Shown here piece by piece: positions 27,270 to 34,483 of a stretch of DNA of 34,483 nucleotides. Made by a program: the position numbers and the translations under genes. Where the stretch lies: positions 1 to 34,483 of the forward strand of contig NZ_JANXNX010000106.1 in NCBI RefSeq assembly GCF_025353885.1. Reading direction: 5' to 3'. The DNA is from Sphingomonas sp. Lineage in GTDB: Bacteria; Pseudomonadota; Alphaproteobacteria; Sphingomonadales; Sphingomonadaceae. Position 1 is the stretch's first letter; every line of letters starts with the position of its first letter. The notes under the pieces were generated by a model. The model ran no database searches and was not told the DNA's origin. It saw only the letters and a program-made list of their open reading frames with translations.

Positions 27270-27314
27270 CGTGCAACAAGTCGGGGCATTAGGTGCGTGG
27301 TCGAGCGTTGCACG
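27270..27314. repeat. Inverted repeat upstream of typA
   Basis: CGTGCAAC (27270-27277) and GTTGCACG (27307-27314) are perfect 8-bp inverted arms with a 29-base loop, within the 174-bp gap between typA and the DUF2474 gene. It could be a 5' leader hairpin or operator of typA, or the transcription end of the cyd operon. Nothing else is recognisable in this gap. Confidence 0.4.
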
Positions 27315-27388
27315 CGTTTGAGTAAGAGAGCCGGTCGCAGCCGCGCGCGAGGGCCAGGTCACGCGCCGAATAAGCGCCAGATTTCTGT

Positions 27389-27496
27389 CTAGGGCTTCAG
27401 CAAGGCCCGAATAGCAAATCCCACGACCCCAAGCGCGCTGACGCTGGCAACCCAGATCAGGATCAGCCAGCCGACCTGCCTAATGGTCGTGCGCAT
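27389..27496 (-). CDS. DUF2474-type small subunit of the bd oxidase (CydX-like)
   Basis: A 35-residue single-helix membrane protein, MRTTIRQVGWLILIWVASV onwards, with the W and hydrophobic pattern of DUF2474 proteins found at the end of cyanide-insensitive oxidase operons. It overlaps the end of cydB by 17 bases, so it is translated from the same transcript. By analogy with CydX it probably packs against CydA and stabilises the haem sites. Confidence 0.8.
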   Translation of the reverse strand: MRTTIRQVGWLILIWVASVSALGVVGFAIRALLKP

Positions 27497-28487
27497 GATA
27501 GCCGTCCTCGTCGACCTTGCCGCGGAACACCCAGTACGACCAGCCGGTATAGGCGAGAATGAGGGGGACCATGATCGCAGCCCCAACCAGCATGAAAAGC
27601 TGGCTGACGGGTGGGGATGCGGCCTCCCAGATCGTTACACGACCGGGGATCACATCGGGCCAGATCGACACTGCCAGCCCGGCCATCGACAGGCCGAAAA
27701 TGGCGAGTGCCCACACGAAAGGCGAATGGTCGCTTCCTTTGTGGACGGTTCGCCAGAGCATGATCGCCGCGCCACCGACCAGTAGCGGCATCGGGATAAC
27801 GACCAGCAGTCCGGGATAGCTGAACCACCGGGTGTAATATTGCCCTTCCAGAAAGGGCGTCGCCAGGCTGACAAGACCAAGCGCCATGACCATGGCCAGG
27901 GTCAGCCATTTGGCGAAACGTCGGGCGTCGTCGTGAACCGGTCCCTCGGTCCGCCAAACCAGCCAGCAAGCGCCCAGCAAGGCGTAGCCGACCAGCAGGC
28001 TAAACCCACACAGCAGAGAGAACGGTGTCAGCCAGTCCCACCAGCCGCCGCCATAGCTGCGCCCTGTTACGGTGATTCCCTGCAGCAGTGCGCCAAGTGT
28101 GATCCCTTGTGCAAACGTCGCAACCGATGATCCGATGCTGAATGCGGCGTCCCAGCCCTTGCGATGGTTGGCGTCACGCCAGCGAAATTCGAACGCGACC
28201 CCGCGAAAAATCAGGCCGAGCAGCATCGCGATCAGCGGCGCGTAGAGAGCGGGCAGCACGATCGCATAGGCCAGCGGAAATGCGGCCATCAAGCCGCCAC
28301 CGCCAAGGACCAGCCATGTCTCGTTGCCATCCCAGACTGGCGCGATGGCGTTCATCGCCATGTCGCGTTCGTTGCCAACCTTGAAATGGGGAAACAGGAT
28401 GCCGATGCCAAGGTCAAAGCCATCCATCACGACATACATGGCAACCGCAAATGCGATGATCGCGGCCCAGACGACGGTGAGGTCCAT
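27480..28487 (-). CDS. cydB: Cytochrome bd-type ubiquinol oxidase subunit II
   Basis: A 335-residue membrane subunit that pairs with CydA in the bd quinol oxidase. MDLTVVWAAIIAFAVAMYVV, then MDGFDLGIGIL and NAIAPVWDGNETWLVLGGG, are the family signature; about eight hydrophobic helices follow. ATG 28487 shares one base with the cydA stop (TAATG), which fixes the start despite a longer open frame. The C-terminal DGYHAHDH is a histidine-rich tail and is overlapped by the DUF2474 gene. Confidence 0.95.
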   Translation of the reverse strand: MDLTVVWAAIIAFAVAMYVVMDGFDLGIGILFPHFKVGNERDMAMNAIAPVWDGNETWLVLGGGGLMAAFPLAYAIVLPALYAPLIAMLLGLIFRGVAFEFRWRDANHRKGWDAAFSIGSSVATFAQGITLGALLQGITVTGRSYGGGWWDWLTPFSLLCGFSLLVGYALLGACWLVWRTEGPVHDDARRFAKWLTLAMVMALGLVSLATPFLEGQYYTRWFSYPGLLVVIPMPLLVGGAAIMLWRTVHKGSDHSPFVWALAIFGLSMAGLAVSIWPDVIPGRVTIWEAASPPVSQLFMLVGAAIMVPLILAYTGWSYWVFRGKVDEDGYHAHDH

Positions 28488-29878
28488 TAGGAATTCTCCA
28501 TCGCAGGTGTAGTCCCGGAGGTTCGGATCGGGCCAGCAACATTGTCGGGCTCGTTCTCGTGCGGCGGGTTTGCCATCAATTTCAGGATATACCAGGTGCC
28601 CGCCGAGAAAGCGGCGAAATACACGATGACGAATGCCGCAAGCGACGTCGCGACCCCCGGCGTTGCGATTGCGGACGAGGCATCGGCGGTACGGAGCAGG
28701 CCCGATATTACCCATGGCTGACGTCCAACTTCGGTCGTCGCCCACCCCGCCAGCACTGCGACCGTTCCTGACGGCCCCATGACTATCCCGGCACGGTGCA
28801 GCCATTTCCAGTCGTACAGCTTGCCACGCATACGGGCAAGCAGGCTCCACAAGCCAAGCCCCAGCATGGCAAAGCCGATTCCGACCATGATCCTGAATGT
28901 CCAGAACACAATAGCCACCGGGGGCTGGTCGGCGCGCTTGACCGTATCAAGTCCGTTCATCGGCGCATTCAGGTCATGCTTGAGGATCAGTGAGGAAAGC
29001 TTTGGTATCTCCACCGCATAGCGTACCGTCTGGGCATCCTGGTCGGGCAGGCCAAACAGGATCAGCGGCGCGCCGTCCGGATGGCTTTGAAAATGCCCCT
29101 CCATTGCCATGATCTTGACCGGCTGATGCTCTAGCGTGTTCAAGCCGTGCATGTCGCCGGCAAAGATCTGGATCGGCGCGACGATGGCGGCCATCCACAT
29201 TGCCATCGAAAAGCTGGTTTTCACGGCCGTCGTCCGGCTGCCCTTCAACAGATGCCACGCTCCCACGCCGCCGACGATAAAGGCAGTGGTCAAATAGGCG
29301 GCGATGACGGTGTGGACGAGGCGGTATGGGAAGCTGGGGTTGAAGATGATCGGCAGCCAGCCATCCTTCGGCACAAACTGGCCGACGGCGTTGATCGCCC
29401 AGCCCGTCGGCGTCTGCATCCAGCTGTTCACGCTCAATATCCAGAAAGCGGAGATGAACGTGCCGACCGCCACCATCAGCGTCGCCCCGAAGTGCAGGCG
29501 CGGGCCGACCTTCTTCATGCCGAACAGCATGACGCCGAGGAACCCGGCCTCAAGGAAAAATGCGGTCAGCACTTCATACGCCATCAGCGGGCCGATGATC
29601 GGCCCTGCCTTGTCGGAGAACACAGCCCAGTTGGTCCCGAACTGATATGACATGACGATGCCCGACACGACGCCCATCGCAAAGACAATCGCAAAGATGC
29701 GGACCCAGTATCGGAACAGGTCGATATATACCTGTTTGCCGGTTTTCAGCCACAGCCCCTCCAGCACCGCGAGGTAGCTTGCCAAGCCGATCGAAAAGCT
29801 TGGAAATATGAAATGAAACGAAATGGTAAACGCAAACTGGGCGCGAGCCAGCACGAGCGCGGTTTCCGCTGGGGTCAT
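28487..29878 (-). CDS. cydA: Cytochrome bd-type ubiquinol oxidase subunit I (cyanide-insensitive type)
   Basis: A 463-residue membrane subunit that carries the haems and the quinol site and reduces oxygen to water without pumping protons. The haem ligand H22 is in ISFHFIFPSFSIG, the conserved glutamates in AYEVLTAFFLEAG, the second haem histidine in RLVHTVIAAYL, the methionine in FRIMVGIG, and GRQPW follows. It is about 60 residues shorter than E. coli CydA, consistent with a short Q-loop of the CioA type. ATG 29878 has a GGA 5 bases upstream. A palindrome lies over its predicted -10 element. No cydDC is in the window. Confidence 0.95.
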   Translation of the reverse strand: MTPAETALVLARAQFAFTISFHFIFPSFSIGLASYLAVLEGLWLKTGKQVYIDLFRYWVRIFAIVFAMGVVSGIVMSYQFGTNWAVFSDKAGPIIGPLMAYEVLTAFFLEAGFLGVMLFGMKKVGPRLHFGATLMVAVGTFISAFWILSVNSWMQTPTGWAINAVGQFVPKDGWLPIIFNPSFPYRLVHTVIAAYLTTAFIVGGVGAWHLLKGSRTTAVKTSFSMAMWMAAIVAPIQIFAGDMHGLNTLEHQPVKIMAMEGHFQSHPDGAPLILFGLPDQDAQTVRYAVEIPKLSSLILKHDLNAPMNGLDTVKRADQPPVAIVFWTFRIMVGIGFAMLGLGLWSLLARMRGKLYDWKWLHRAGIVMGPSGTVAVLAGWATTEVGRQPWVISGLLRTADASSAIATPGVATSLAAFVIVYFAAFSAGTWYILKLMANPPHENEPDNVAGPIRTSGTTPAMENS

Positions 29879-29932
29879 GGCGTTCCGTTACGCCTGTTTT
29901 GGTCCTGTCCAAAGCACAAACTGCGATAGTGT

Positions 29933-29951
29933 GATTGCAGGATATGCAATC
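29933..29951. promoter_or_regulatory. 19-bp palindrome over the predicted cydA -10 element (candidate operator)
   Basis: GATTGCA and TGCAATC are perfect 7-bp arms with a 5-base spacer, 55-73 bases upstream of cydA. On the minus strand the palindrome covers TATCCT (29939-29944), a plausible -10 with TTCAAG (29961-29966) as -35 at 16 bases. It is in the divergent cydA-telA region and could control the oxidase. It does not fit the FNR consensus TTGAT-N4-ATCAA. Confidence 0.45.
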
Positions 29952-30018
29952 TCTGTGTCACTTGAATAATACACCCTAACCCGCTTATCTAGGAGCGACT
30001 TTCAAAAAGGCGAAGACC

Positions 30019-31218
30019 ATGGCCATCCGGATTGCTGACACTCCCGACCTTGTGCTGACCGCCCCGGATCCGGTGCCTGTAGTCTCGCCGGAAAAAGCCA
30101 GCGGACTGGTGCCGCTGGAGGATGCCCAGAAAACCCAACTCGAAGCCAAGGCAGAGAGTTTCGTCGAGGCATTAGCGGCGCAGGATGTTAATTCTCCCGA
30201 GTTTGGCAAGCGCGTCGACCAAATTTCGGACATGGGCCGCCGCGAGATTGCAGATGCCGCGGGCCAGTCGAACCGGTTTCTCGACCGCCCGGTGCGCGCG
30301 ATGGACAAAGAGAGCGGTGTCGGCACCGACCTCGCCGAACTGCGCCGCACGATTGAGGATCTCGACCCCGGTGCTCGCGGCAACCTGACCGCGCCGCGCA
30401 AATTGTTCGGCATCCTGCCCTTTGGCAACAAGATGCGAAATTACTTCGACGGTTATAAATCGGCGCAGTCGCACATTGCGTCGATCCTGACGCGGCTTCA
30501 GGGCGGCAAGGACGAGTTGCTGAAGGACAATGCAGCGATCTCGGTCGAACGCCAGTCGCTGTGGGCGGCGATGGGCCGGTTGGAACAGATGATTCATGTT
30601 TCGAAGGCGCTCGACGCCAAGCTGGAGGCGAAGGCCTTCGAACTGGAAAGCAGCGACCCCGCCAAGGCCAAGGCGATCCGCGAGACCGCGCTGTTCTATG
30701 TTCGGCAGCGTTCGACCGATCTCCTGACCCAGATGGCGGTGACGGTGCAGGGCTATCTGGCGCTTGACCTGGTCAAGAAAAACAATGTCGAACTGGTGAA
30801 GGGTGTCGATCGGGCGTCCACCACGACGGTGTCGGCATTGCGAACAGCGGTCACCGTCGCACAGGCAATGACCAACCAGCGGCTCGTGCTGGAACAGATT
30901 ACCGCGCTGAACACGACAACGGCAAACATCATCGATTCGACCGGCGCATTGCTGAAGGCAAACACGGCGGCGATCCATGAACAGGCAGCTGGGTCCACGA
31001 TCCCGCTGGAGACGCTGAAACGCGCGTTCCAGAATATCTACGACACGATGGACAGCATCGACACATTTAAGGCGAAAGCCCTGGTCTCGATGAAGACGAC
31101 GATCGATGCGCTGGGATCGGAGGTCGAGAAGTCGCGCGGCTACATCGCCCGCACCGAGGGGGCCTCGCAGGCGCAGATCGGGCACAGCGCCGCCCCGAGC
31201 CCCTTCGAACCGGTATGA
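30019..31218 (+). CDS. telA: Toxic anion resistance protein TelA
   Basis: A 399-residue cytosolic, largely alpha-helical protein of the TelA/KlaA family, first linked with tellurite resistance and later with tolerance of cell-envelope stress. Characteristic segments are FGILPFGNKMRNYFDGYKSAQ and QSHIASILTRLQGGKDELLKD, then VTVAQAMTNQRLVLEQI and ANIIDSTGALLKANTAAIHEQ. An acidic, proline-rich N-terminal tail precedes the domain. AAGGCGAAG precedes the ATG. It is followed by an XpaC-like membrane protein, a pairing also known in Firmicutes; molecular function remains unclear. Confidence 0.92.
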   Translation: MAIRIADTPDLVLTAPDPVPVVSPEKASGLVPLEDAQKTQLEAKAESFVEALAAQDVNSPEFGKRVDQISDMGRREIADAAGQSNRFLDRPVRAMDKESGVGTDLAELRRTIEDLDPGARGNLTAPRKLFGILPFGNKMRNYFDGYKSAQSHIASILTRLQGGKDELLKDNAAISVERQSLWAAMGRLEQMIHVSKALDAKLEAKAFELESSDPAKAKAIRETALFYVRQRSTDLLTQMAVTVQGYLALDLVKKNNVELVKGVDRASTTTVSALRTAVTVAQAMTNQRLVLEQITALNTTTANIIDSTGALLKANTAAIHEQAAGSTIPLETLKRAFQNIYDTMDSIDTFKAKALVSMKTTIDALGSEVEKSRGYIARTEGASQAQIGHSAAPSPFEPV

Positions 31219-31225
31219 GCGCTGC

Positions 31226-31930
31226 ATGAACTCGAACGACGTCCTCGCGCGCGCAGAGGAAGCCCTGCGTCGCCACGGCACAGCCCCTCGCCTGGAACAG
31301 CGTGCTCGGGCGGCCCAGCGTCGCTCTGCCGGACGCAAGGTGATGCGGATCATCTGGGCGGCGGCCGCGACCCTGCTGGCGGTGATCGTCGCCGGACTGG
31401 TCCTGCCGACCGGCATCGGGACGACCGGCGTAATGATCGCCAGCCTCGTCTTTGCGCTGGTCGTCATTGGCATCGTCATGATGCCGGGTCAGCGCTTGCC
31501 CGATGCCGCCACACTGCCGACGACCGCGCTCGCGCTGCTTCCGCTCCGTACCGAAAGCTGGCTGGCGAGCCAGCGTGCGCTGTTGCCCGCCCCCGCGCAG
31601 CGGTTGAGTGACGGGATTGGTTTGAAGCTGGAAGCGCTCGCCCCGCAGCTACAGACGCTGGACGAACGCGAACCTGCGGCCGCCGAAATCCGCCGCCTGA
31701 TTGCCGACGAATTGCCCGAACTGGTTAAGGGCTATGGCCGAGTTCCAATGGCTTTGCGACGTGACGGGATCGACGGCATGGCCCCCGACAAACAGTTGAT
31801 CGACGGGCTCACTGTGGTCGACAGCGAACTGGCGCGCATGAGCGAGCAACTGGCGCGAGGCGATCTTGAAAAGTTGGCGACGCAGGGAAAATACTTGGAA
31901 CTAAAATACCAGGGCGATACGCTGGGATAA
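31226..31930 (+). CDS. Two-TM membrane protein next to telA, XpaC-like
   Basis: A 234-residue protein with a basic N-terminal helix, two predicted membrane helices at about 39-61 and 64-87 (IIWAAAATLLAVIVAGLVLP and a second after a TGIGTTG turn), and a C-terminal cytosolic helical domain. That domain ends in LVKGYGRVP, LIDGLTVVDSELARMSEQLA and LATQGKYLELKY, a layout like XpaC proteins that accompany TelA in Bacillus. The similarity is of pattern and context, not proven homology. ATG 31226 lies 8 bases after the telA stop, so the pair is one operon. Confidence 0.7.
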   Translation: MNSNDVLARAEEALRRHGTAPRLEQRARAAQRRSAGRKVMRIIWAAAATLLAVIVAGLVLPTGIGTTGVMIASLVFALVVIGIVMMPGQRLPDAATLPTTALALLPLRTESWLASQRALLPAPAQRLSDGIGLKLEALAPQLQTLDEREPAAAEIRRLIADELPELVKGYGRVPMALRRDGIDGMAPDKQLIDGLTVVDSELARMSEQLARGDLEKLATQGKYLELKYQGDTLG

Positions 31931-32019
31931 CGCCGGAACGGAAGGCGCGACGCGGGCAACGTGACCTTTTCGCCATTCATCGCTAATAGCGGCGCTTCGC
32001 CTCGTTTCGGGATGTTTCG

Positions 32020-33744
32020 TTGACGCTTTACCTCGATTATACCGCGCATCTGAATGCCGCGCTCGACCTGCTTCCGCTCGTTGCTGGGGCGGATCGCACT
32101 AACATTACGGTCGAACCTCCACGTGATCCCGCGCATGGCGATCTAGCGACTAACGCTGCGATGGTGCTGGCCAAGGGAGCGGGCGTAAAGCCGCGCGATC
32201 TGGCCGAACAGCTGAAGCCGCTGCTGGAAGCGGTGCCGGGTGTCACATCGGTTGAGATTGCCGGACCGGGTTTCATCAACCTGCGACTGGCCGACGCGAT
32301 GTGGCGCGACGAACTGGTCCGCATCCACGCGGGTGGGAGCGATTACGGACGATCAGACACCGGCGCGAATGCAATCGTGAACATCGAATATGTGTCGGCC
32401 AATCCGACCGGACCGATGCACATGGGGCATTGCCGTGGGGCGGTGGTCGGCGATGCGCTGGCGACCCTGCTTCAATATTCGGGCCACCGAGTCATCAAGG
32501 AATATTATGTCAATGACGCGGGCGGGCAGGTTGATGTCCTCGCCCGGTCTGCGCACGTGCGTTACCGCGAGGCCCTGGGTGCCCAGGTCGGAGAGATTCC
32601 CGAGGGGCTTTATCCCGGCGATTATCTGATCCCGGTCGGGCAGGCACTGGCGACGGAATTCGGCGAGCGGTATGTCGACGCCCCCGAAGCGGATTGGCTG
32701 GTGCCGTTCCGGACGCGCGCGGTCGCTGCGATGCTGGTGCTGATCAAGGCCGATCTCGCGCTGCTTGGTATTCATCATGACGTGTTTGCATCCGAAGCCG
32801 AAGTCCAGGCTGCTGGAAAGCCCGAGGCCGCTGAGGCGCGGCTGCGCGCCGATGGGCTGATCTACGACGGTTTTCTGGAAGCACCAAAGGGGCAAGTCGA
32901 CGATGAGTGGGAGCCTGTCGAGCTCCCGCTGTTCCGGAGCACCCAATTCGGCGACGACCAAGACCGACCGATCCGAAAATCCAACGGCGACTGGACCTAT
33001 TTCGGCGCTGACATGGCCTATCATTTCCAGAAGTCGGAAACTGCGGATGCGCTGATCGACATCTGGGGTGCCGACCACGCGGGCACGGTCAAGCGTATCC
33101 GGGCGGCGGTCGCGGCGCTGACCGCCAATGAGTTCGGCGTGCCGAAGCCGTTCGATGTGAAGATCATCCAGATGGTCCGCCTGTTGCGCGATGGCGAACC
33201 GGTGAAGATGTCGAAGCGGTCGGGTAATTTCGTGACGTTGGCCGATGTCGTGAACGAGGTTGGCAAGGATGTCGTGCGCTTCACAATGCTCAGTCGTAAA
33301 GCCGATGCGCAAATGGACTTTGACTTCGCCAAGGTGGTCGAGGCGTCGAAGGACAACCCGGTCTTCTATGTTCAGTACGCCCACGCGCGGATCATGTCGC
33401 TTGGTCGCAAGATCTCAGAAGCCGGGATTGTGCCCGGGAATCCCGATGTCAAAAAGCTGGATGCGGAGGACCTGGTCCTGGTCAAGCTGGCTGCGCAATT
33501 TCCGCGAATCGTTGAATCGGCGGCCTCGAGTCGCGAGCCGCATCGCATCGCTTTCTATCTTTATGACTTGGCCGCCGCCTTCCATGCATTTTTCAATGTG
33601 GGCAATGATCGGCCTGATCGGCGGGTGTTGATAGTTAACGATCCCGATTTGACACAGGCGCGACTTTTCATGGCTGATGGTATCGGACAAATTATCCGTA
33701 ATGGCTTGTCGATAATGGGCGTGACCGCCGCCGAGGAGATGTAA
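32020..33744 (+). CDS. argS: Arginyl-tRNA synthetase
   Basis: A 574-residue class I synthetase that charges tRNA-Arg. The N-terminal additional domain ends in GPGFINLRL; the HIGH motif is HMGH at 134-137 in SANPTGPMHMGHCRG; KMSKRSG begins at K396; the C-terminal anticodon-binding DALR domain ends in GLSIMGVTAAEEM. The start is TTG 32020: the only nearby ATG (32012) runs into a stop three codons later. It is followed after one base by the SPOR gene, with which it is probably co-transcribed. Confidence 0.97.
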   Translation: MTLYLDYTAHLNAALDLLPLVAGADRTNITVEPPRDPAHGDLATNAAMVLAKGAGVKPRDLAEQLKPLLEAVPGVTSVEIAGPGFINLRLADAMWRDELVRIHAGGSDYGRSDTGANAIVNIEYVSANPTGPMHMGHCRGAVVGDALATLLQYSGHRVIKEYYVNDAGGQVDVLARSAHVRYREALGAQVGEIPEGLYPGDYLIPVGQALATEFGERYVDAPEADWLVPFRTRAVAAMLVLIKADLALLGIHHDVFASEAEVQAAGKPEAAEARLRADGLIYDGFLEAPKGQVDDEWEPVELPLFRSTQFGDDQDRPIRKSNGDWTYFGADMAYHFQKSETADALIDIWGADHAGTVKRIRAAVAALTANEFGVPKPFDVKIIQMVRLLRDGEPVKMSKRSGNFVTLADVVNEVGKDVVRFTMLSRKADAQMDFDFAKVVEASKDNPVFYVQYAHARIMSLGRKISEAGIVPGNPDVKKLDAEDLVLVKLAAQFPRIVESAASSREPHRIAFYLYDLAAAFHAFFNVGNDRPDRRVLIVNDPDLTQARLFMADGIGQIIRNGLSIMGVTAAEEM

Positions 33745-33745
33745 T

Positions 33746-34477
33746 TTGACCGATACTGATCGCGAACCACTGCCGCTCAATGACCATGACCGGCTGCCTT
33801 GGCTCGAGGCTGTCGAGGACGAGGACAATGATCGCGTCTCGACGCGCAAGCTGGCCGGTTTCGTGATCGCGGCGATTGCGGCGCTGGGCCTGGTGATCGG
33901 GGGCGTCTGGCTGCTACGGCACAGCGGTCCGGGGCCACAGGGCGACGGCAAGCTGATCGCGGCGCAGGAGGGTGACTATAAGGTTCGCCCCGACACGCCC
34001 GGCGGCATGAAGGTCGAGGGGCAGGGCGATAGCGCCTTTGCCGCCTCCGAAGGGGCCGAGGCCAATGGCAAGATCGACCTGAACGCGACCGCCGAGACGC
34101 CGGTCGCCAGTGGCAAGGCGGGTCTGGCGAAGACGACGGCAGCACCTGCTGCCAAGGTTGCGACGGCGTCGATGCCCGCTTCGGGTGGCAAGCTGATAGC
34201 GGCTCCTCCTGCCAAACCGTCGGTTCGTGGTGGCGCTGCTGCGGCATCGGGAGCACTCGTGCAGCTTGGCTCTTTCAATTCGGAGGCCCAGGCCAGTGCT
34301 GCGTGGGTCAAGCTCACCAAACGGTTTGCCTATCTGGCGCTGCTGGCCAAGTCAGTCGAACCGGCCACCGTCAACGGCAGCACCTTCTACCGGTTGCGCG
34401 CGAACGCCGGGGGCGATGCCAGCACGATCTGCGGAAAGCTGAAGGTCGCGGGAGAAAATTGCTTTATGGTCAACTGA
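33746..34477 (+). CDS. SPOR-domain-containing inner-membrane protein
   Basis: A 243-residue protein: an acidic cytosolic tail, one TM helix at about 36-57, a long Ala/Gly/Pro-rich periplasmic linker, and a C-terminal SPOR domain from about residue 167 (LVQLGSFNSEAQASAAWVKL to the end). SPOR domains bind denuded glycan strands at the division septum. The start is TTG 33746, with GAGGAG 7 bases upstream; it follows argS by one base. In related genomes this gene is followed by nagZ and scpAB, which would lie beyond the window end. Not to be equated with FtsN without further evidence. Confidence 0.9.
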   Translation: MTDTDREPLPLNDHDRLPWLEAVEDEDNDRVSTRKLAGFVIAAIAALGLVIGGVWLLRHSGPGPQGDGKLIAAQEGDYKVRPDTPGGMKVEGQGDSAFAASEGAEANGKIDLNATAETPVASGKAGLAKTTAAPAAKVATASMPASGGKLIAAPPAKPSVRGGAAAASGALVQLGSFNSEAQASAAWVKLTKRFAYLALLAKSVEPATVNGSTFYRLRANAGGDASTICGKLKVAGENCFMVN

Positions 34478-34483
34478 CCGCAG

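Noticed and set aside
28488-28850. Upstream extension of cydB into cydA
   Set aside because: The CydB family start MDLTVVW and the one-base overlap with the cydA stop fix the start at 28487.
30172-31479. Long minus-strand open frame (435 codons) opposite telA
   Set aside because: Antisense shadow in GC-rich DNA; telA has recognisable family segments on the plus strand.

Overview
The window reads as ordinary chromosomal DNA of a GC-rich alphaproteobacterium, most likely a member of the Sphingomonadales (Sphingomonas or a close relative). This rests on gene content and order recalled for the group (lgt / NDUFAF7-type methyltransferase / pgeF; argS followed by a SPOR-domain gene; telA with a two-TM partner), on small-protein families typical of sphingomonads, on a GGAAC-N16-CGTT promoter of the alphaproteobacterial general stress response, and on a short hairpin repeat of a type common in this group. 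Genus is inferred. No phage, insertion sequence, plasmid or CRISPR signature is visible. Genes are tightly packed; the longest non-coding gap is 174 bases (27215-27388), so no stretch over 300 bases lacks a gene.

Layout. 1-4225 (minus): a Cys/Met-metabolism PLP enzyme, then the overlapping set lgt > NDUFAF7-like methyltransferase > pgeF; three copies of a hairpin repeat surround the PLP gene and one supplies the pgeF stop codon. 4295-14763 (plus): acyl-CoA synthetase, orphan molybdopterin (IorB-like) subunit coupled to hemH, acetoacetyl-CoA reductase with a ribbon-helix-helix protein, penicillin-binding protein 1A, prfB, and an exported methyltransferase coupled to prfB. 14783-17389 (minus): pepN interrupted by a single in-frame stop. 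17496-20135: an epimerase-like SDR converging on and overlapping a DMT exporter, which follows a threonine aldolase gene. 20225-22159 (minus): tRNA-Thr(GGU), then a riboflavin operon (HTH-RibB-RibX fusion, ribH). 22225-25363: small conserved proteins, a Wzx-type flippase and a Crp/Fnr regulator. 25382-29878 (minus): typA and a cyanide-insensitive-type bd oxidase operon (cydA, cydB, DUF2474). 30019-34477 (plus): telA with an XpaC-like partner, argS and a SPOR-domain protein.

The most interesting signal is in the riboflavin operon. Its first gene encodes a Cro/XRE-like helix-turn-helix fused to DHBP synthase and to a cysteine-free GTP cyclohydrolase II-like domain. Directly upstream, an 18-bp palindrome exactly fills the spacer of a predicted promoter whose start point falls on the ATG. 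This suggests, as inference, an enzyme that represses its own leaderless transcript. Also notable are the pepN nonsense codon five codons before the catalytic tyrosine, a strong EcfG-type promoter before a small membrane protein, a palindrome over the predicted cydA -10 element, and repeated use of TTG start codons.
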